Source: Phaeodactylum tricornutum CCAP 1055/1
Taxonomy: Eukaryota > Bacillariophyta > Bacillariophyceae > Surirellales > Neidiaceae
DNA: 64,000 nucleotides
Direction of reading: 5' to 3'
Assembly: GCF_000150955.2 (NCBI RefSeq)
Contig: NC_011682.1
Location: 62,001 to 126,000 of the forward strand
Made by a program: the position numbers and the translations under genes. Positions 61,522-64,000 of the stretch are shown here, in pieces. A model generated the notes under the pieces. That model ran no database searches. It was given only the letters and a program-made list of their open reading frames with translations, and was not told the DNA's origin. Positions within the stretch are counted from its first letter, which is position 1. Each line of letters opens with the position of its first letter.

Positions 61522-63171
61522 ATGCAAGTGACCATGACTAATGCTTTAGAACAGGAGAGATCTCATGATCTCATTGTGCACGACCCGTTCCTAAGCAGAA
61601 ATATGTTGGAGACTATGTGTAACGCGTGTGATTTGCAACTCGATTGGACCGTAAATGGCGAAGAAAAGGACGCCGGTACGAATAGAACGAGAAAGACAGC
61701 AAAGCCTGCCCGTCGCCGCCGACGGCAAGTTGAAGCTACCCAAGACAATTGCAACAGCGCCAACGAAGACACTGGAAGTCAAGGAAAAGCAGAAGTTGGG
61801 CAAGTTGGGCCGATGCATCTCAGAAAGCATACGGAAGCTCGGACAAGGCTACCGAGAAAAAACTCCGAAAAATTCGGAACAGAAATAAAACATGCGGACA
61901 TCGACATTGACCAAAAGAGCAGATGTCAATCTTTGCGACATGTACAGGAGAAGGTCGTCTACCACCACTTTGGTACGGACGCAATGAACCTATTGAATGT
62001 TGAAACTGCTGATATTCCGCAGCCTGAAGCACCTAACCATGTCGTCGTAAAAATTCACGTATGTACGATAGCCTATTGAAGCTCCTTTGAAATGGTTCTG
62101 TATTACTAATCCTTCTGCTTCTGTGCGTTTTTTATCACAGGCCTCAACTGTATCCCTTGACGATTGCATTTTGCGAAGGGGATTTTGTTTTGATGTTACA
62201 TCTCCTATTTCTCTTCCTGTCACGCCAGGTATGGATTTTGTTGGTAAGGTTGTAGCATGCGGTTCCCAGGTAGACGACTTTAAAAACGGCGAGTGGGTAG
62301 CCGGTCTGGTTCGTACGGGGGGTAACGCTCGCTTCATCAGTGTCGCTCAATGCAGTTTGGTACCGGTACCAAAAATGCTTGACTCTGCCGAAGCGGTCTG
62401 CATGGTATCTACCTATACTGCGGCCTATCAGACGATGAGAGTAGTTGCAGATCGGAATACAGTATTTTCGATGCAAGGAAAGAAAGTTCTTATCGTCGGG
62501 GGCATGCATAATGTTGGTCAAGCTCTCATTGAACTCTGCACGAAAGCTAAGGCTGAAATTTTTGCGACAGCTCCCGACCGACGGCATAGCTACATTAGAA
62601 ATATGCTCGGTGCCACTCCTCTACCAGAGAGTGCTTCCGAATGGTCAACTATCGTAGATGGAGAAATGGACTACGTCTTGGATGGCGTCTGCGAGGATGG
62701 CCTGGTTCCAGCATTGCAAGCATTAAAACAAAATGGGAAGCTTGCTTGTTTCGGACATTCGTCTATTCTTCGGGAGGAGATGGGCTTGTTCGGTACACCA
62801 CTTTCGGCTCGCTTCAATCGGTGGCGAGGAGACTTTGTCTCTGGTGGGAAGAGAATCGATCTTTGGGAGAGCCACCAAGCCGATCCAGAACTGTACAAGG
62901 TAAGTCCTCGACCGTGCCGAGTGGCGCGTCTAGATTCAGAATGATGCTCACCATTTCCGTGTCACTTTAGAAAAATTTGCAATCACTATTTCAACTCCTG
63001 AAATATCAAAAGATCAGGCCGCACATCGCCAAGCGAGTCATGTTGTCGGATGTGGCCGCCGTGCATGCCCGATTGGAAAACGGAGACATCAGGGGTATTG
63101 TTGTCTGTCAACCGTGGAAAACAAGTCGTCCTGGAGCCTTTCAAAAATCCAACCTGGAAGAGGAAAACTAG
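61522..63171 (+). CDS. MDR-superfamily oxidoreductase (quinone-reductase-like), three exons
   Basis: Exons 61522-62058, 62141-62899 and 62971-63171 give 498 aa. The introns are 82 bp (GTATGT, then TTTTTTATCACAG) and 71 bp (GTAAGT, then CACTTTAG), both phase 0. The first ~150 residues are a hydrophilic extension with a basic run (KPARRRRRQVE) not found in typical MDR enzymes. The GroES-like half follows (DIPQPEAPNHVVVKIH, VTPGMDFVGKVVACG), then the Rossmann half with KVLIVGGMHNVGQALIEL at ~293 in place of the usual GxSGGVG. The C-terminal KNLQSLFQLL and HARLENGDIRGIVV elements are typical. No zinc-ligand cluster is seen, so it is closer to zinc-less quinone oxidoreductases. It is probably NAD(P)H-dependent; the substrate is unknown. 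Confidence 0.85.
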
Positions 63172-63341
63172 AACTTATGGTGGGACTCGACCAAGCATTG
63201 CGTTGCGACAGCTTTTGGAACAAACAACACTGGCTGATAGCAACTGAGAAAAATCTACGGAATCAACATTGCAAATTCGGCAATATTAGATAAGAAAGCT
63301 AAATTCGGTCGTGTTGCTTGGAAACCTCGTATGGACACAGT

Positions 63342-64000
63342 TCAAGGGGCTCGGCACAGTCCGTAGGAGTACAACGCTCGACTGAACAAAACGCAACTAA
63401 GGATACCCACAAAACCACACGCCAGCGTCACACCCAGCGAGGTGTAGGCGAACCAGAGCATGTAGACCGCCACGGACCGGGCGTCGGCATTCCGATGGGT
63501 GGCGTTGTAGATGAGCCAACTGATTGATAACAAAAAACAGTAGAAACCACTCGAACCGGCAGTTAAGAATGTAGCCCACCACCACGCATAATTTTGTGCT
63601 CGAATTTGCCGGTAGAACAGTAGCATAGCCACGCCCCCGACGCACGTCAAGAACAAAATAAATGGTAGAAAAACTTGAAGTCGGCTGGACACGTAAAAGT
63701 CCTGGTACACCGGCGCAGCTACACCATACGCATAGGTGTTGAAAAAGCTCAGCATGGGAAGAAGACCGGCCGTCAAGAACAGAACAGGTGTCCTCATCCT
63801 AAGCCAGCATAGAGAGCGCTTGGAGGAATCATCACTATCATCCACTCTGTGTAAAGCAAGATCCTGATAGCCCATCGTTCCTTCCGAAACTGGAAATTTA
63901 TCAATCGGTCCGTTGCGGTATCCCAAAAACCCACCGAGGAGTGTCAACGGAACAATGCCGAGTAACCACAAAAGAATCAATTCCTTGCTGGAATCCAGCA
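63342..64000 (-). CDS. TM9SF / nonaspanin (EMP70) family protein, 5' part outside window
   Basis: The 3' end of a minus-strand gene, with the frame open through the right edge of the window. The ~219 codons seen hold several TM helices: LLWLLGIVPLTLLGGFLGYR, then LFLTAGLLPMLSFFNTYAYG, and NYAWWWATFLTAGSSGFYCF. The last, with its WWW and GSS, is a hallmark of the C-terminal part of nonaspanins. Yeast and animal members sit in Golgi and endosome membranes and help sort other membrane proteins. The C-terminus ends GLCRAP rather than the common KxD/KxK-type Golgi retention signal. The luminal N-terminal domain lies outside the window. Confidence 0.88.
   Translation of the reverse strand, partial: LDSSKELILLWLLGIVPLTLLGGFLGYRNGPIDKFPVSEGTMGYQDLALHRVDDSDDSSKRSLCWLRMRTPVLFLTAGLLPMLSFFNTYAYGVAAPVYQDFYVSSRLQVFLPFILFLTCVGGVAMLLFYRQIRAQNYAWWWATFLTAGSSGFYCFLLSISWLIYNATHRNADARSVAVYMLWFAYTSLGVTLACGFVGILSCVLFSRALYSYGLCRAP

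Overview
The window looks like nuclear DNA of a diatom, most likely a pennate, Phaeodactylum-like species; the species call is inference. Supporting signs are short GT-AG introns of 82-98 bp, a plastid protein with a signal peptide followed by an AFATP transit motif, Pro/Ser repeats of the PSxxPSxxPS type in secreted proteins, an LHC-like two-helix protein, TKL-type kinases, and compact genes on both strands. No rRNA, tRNA, CRISPR or intact mobile element was recognised.

Layout. At 1-2.3 kb is the 3' part of a gene whose single reading frame joins the C-terminal domain of Golgi alpha-mannosidase II (GH38) to a GnT-II-like N-acetylglucosaminyltransferase (GT16). These enzymes act one after the other in complex N-glycan synthesis, and this is the most striking observation. 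From 2.9 to 17.3 kb two diatom-type families alternate. One is a family of secreted or single-pass membrane proteins with a signal peptide, an ectodomain carrying a basic RRxL-like site in most members, one TM helix, a long acidic Ser-rich tail and sometimes a terminal PDZ domain. The other is a family of unrecognised two-TM proteins. A divergent pair of the two families occurs twice (about 6-7.4 kb and 14-14.8 kb). More members of the first family lie at 42.9-47.1 kb and 54.5-58.0 kb (seven in all), and one more two-TM member lies at 30.6 kb.

From 17.4 to 37 kb are ordinary genes: two unrecognised disordered proteins, a multi-pass AIG1/ROST-like membrane protein with an internal duplication, a pirin, a sarcosine-oxidase-type flavoenzyme, a sterol C5-desaturase, a GRDP-like protein, a TKL-like kinase and a PEX4-like ubiquitin-conjugating enzyme.

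From about 37 to 42.9 kb there is no intact gene. This stretch holds a 217-bp tandem repeat, a decayed DHFR-thymidylate synthase copy, a decayed glucose-6-phosphate isomerase fragment, and two copies of a 39-bp sequence in opposite orientation on either side of them. A broken AAA/TPR gene lies at 47.4-50.8 kb.

The right end carries an LHC-like plastid protein, an ankyrin-like protein, a three-exon zinc-less MDR reductase and the 3' end of a TM9SF/nonaspanin gene running off the window. Introns were inferred by eye from GT-AG sites, phase and protein continuity in four genes (4136-6162, 36416-37009, 54527-56179, 61522-63171).
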